Source of the DNA: Flammeovirgaceae bacterium UBA7330 | Lineage (GTDB): Bacteria > Bacteroidota > Bacteroidia > Cytophagales > Cyclobacteriaceae | Direction of reading: 5' to 3' | DNA length: 23,339 nt | NCBI GenBank assembly: GCA_002471275.1 | Contig: DKPQ01000013.1 | Location: forward strand, 1-23,339 | Shown here: positions 23,298 to 23,339 of the stretch, piece after piece | Layout: each line of letters begins with the position of its first letter | How positions within the stretch are numbered: position 1 is the stretch's first letter | Program-made: the position numbers and the translations under genes | Notes under the pieces: model-generated | Seen by the model: the letters and a program-made list of their open reading frames with translations, nothing else | Told to the model about the DNA's origin: nothing | Databases searched by the model: none

Positions 23298-23339
23298 CGC
23301 GGGGTGGAGCAGTTGGTAGCTCGTCGGGCTCATAACCCG
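23298..23339 (+). tRNA. tRNA-fMet (CAT), 5' part, cut by the window end
   Basis: Forty-two bases of an initiator tRNA: acceptor 5' strand CGCGGGG, D arm GAGC-AGTTGGTA-GCTC with the A11:U24 pair, and anticodon stem-loop CGGG-CTCATAA-CCCG with anticodon CAT at 23331-23333. The three G:C pairs next to the anticodon loop and the C at position 1 mark it as the initiator and not elongator methionine tRNA. The T arm and 3' acceptor strand lie beyond the window. Confidence 0.95.

Overview
The window looks like chromosomal DNA of a member of the Bacteroidota, most likely a Cytophagales/Cytophagia-type bacterium. The support is indirect: an aerotolerance (Bat) gene cluster, a DUF4296 lipoprotein, an Oar-like TonB-dependent outer-membrane protein, a murK-murQ peptidoglycan-recycling pair of Bacteroidota type, few Shine-Dalgarno sequences, and one promoter with the Bacteroidota form TTTG-N19-TAnnTTTG ahead of an initiator tRNA. 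I see no insertion sequence, phage gene, CRISPR array or other sign of recent transfer. Most of the window is core genome.

Layout. (1) 1-2715, minus strand: start of a Bat operon (DUF58 protein, a membrane protein with a periplasmic beta domain, then BatA, which runs off the left edge). (2) 2777-7334, plus strand: five tightly overlapping genes encoding a DUF4296 lipoprotein, MutS2, a small cytochrome b5-like protein, a MurK-like sugar kinase and MurQ. (3) 7331-11834, minus strand: an operon of a DASS/SLC13 symporter, a cytosolic histidine kinase with a cNMP-binding-like N-terminal domain, a receiver-only response regulator and an outer-membrane porin. (4) 11835-12242: a 408-bp divergent spacer with two palindromes. 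(5) 12243-15560, plus strand: a 1088-residue Oar/TonB-dependent receptor ended by a strong intrinsic terminator. (6) 15573-16960: an acidic, aromatic-rich protein of unknown function, convergent with an orphan ParA ATPase. (7) 17043-19493, minus strand: a small outer-membrane barrel protein, an SprT-like metalloprotease and the GTPase Der. (8) 19638-22202, plus strand: a large M14-family peptidase. (9) 22215-23105, minus strand: the GTPase Era. (10) 23298-23339: the 5' part of an initiator tRNA.

How the genes work together. In block 2, MurK and MurQ form the end of cytoplasmic peptidoglycan recycling (MurNAc to MurNAc-6-P to GlcNAc-6-P plus lactate), and their translation appears coupled to mutS2 and a heme-binding-like protein. 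Block 3 joins outer-membrane entry, inner-membrane uptake of an anion and a soluble sensing pair in one transcript; this is the most system-like locus here. Era and Der, often neighbours in this phylum, are separated by a peptidase gene on the opposite strand.

I do not find a clear previously undescribed defence or mobile system. The best candidates for new biology are the transporter-sensor-porin operon, the orphan ParA with its convergent acidic protein, and the cytochrome b5-like gene embedded in the recycling operon.
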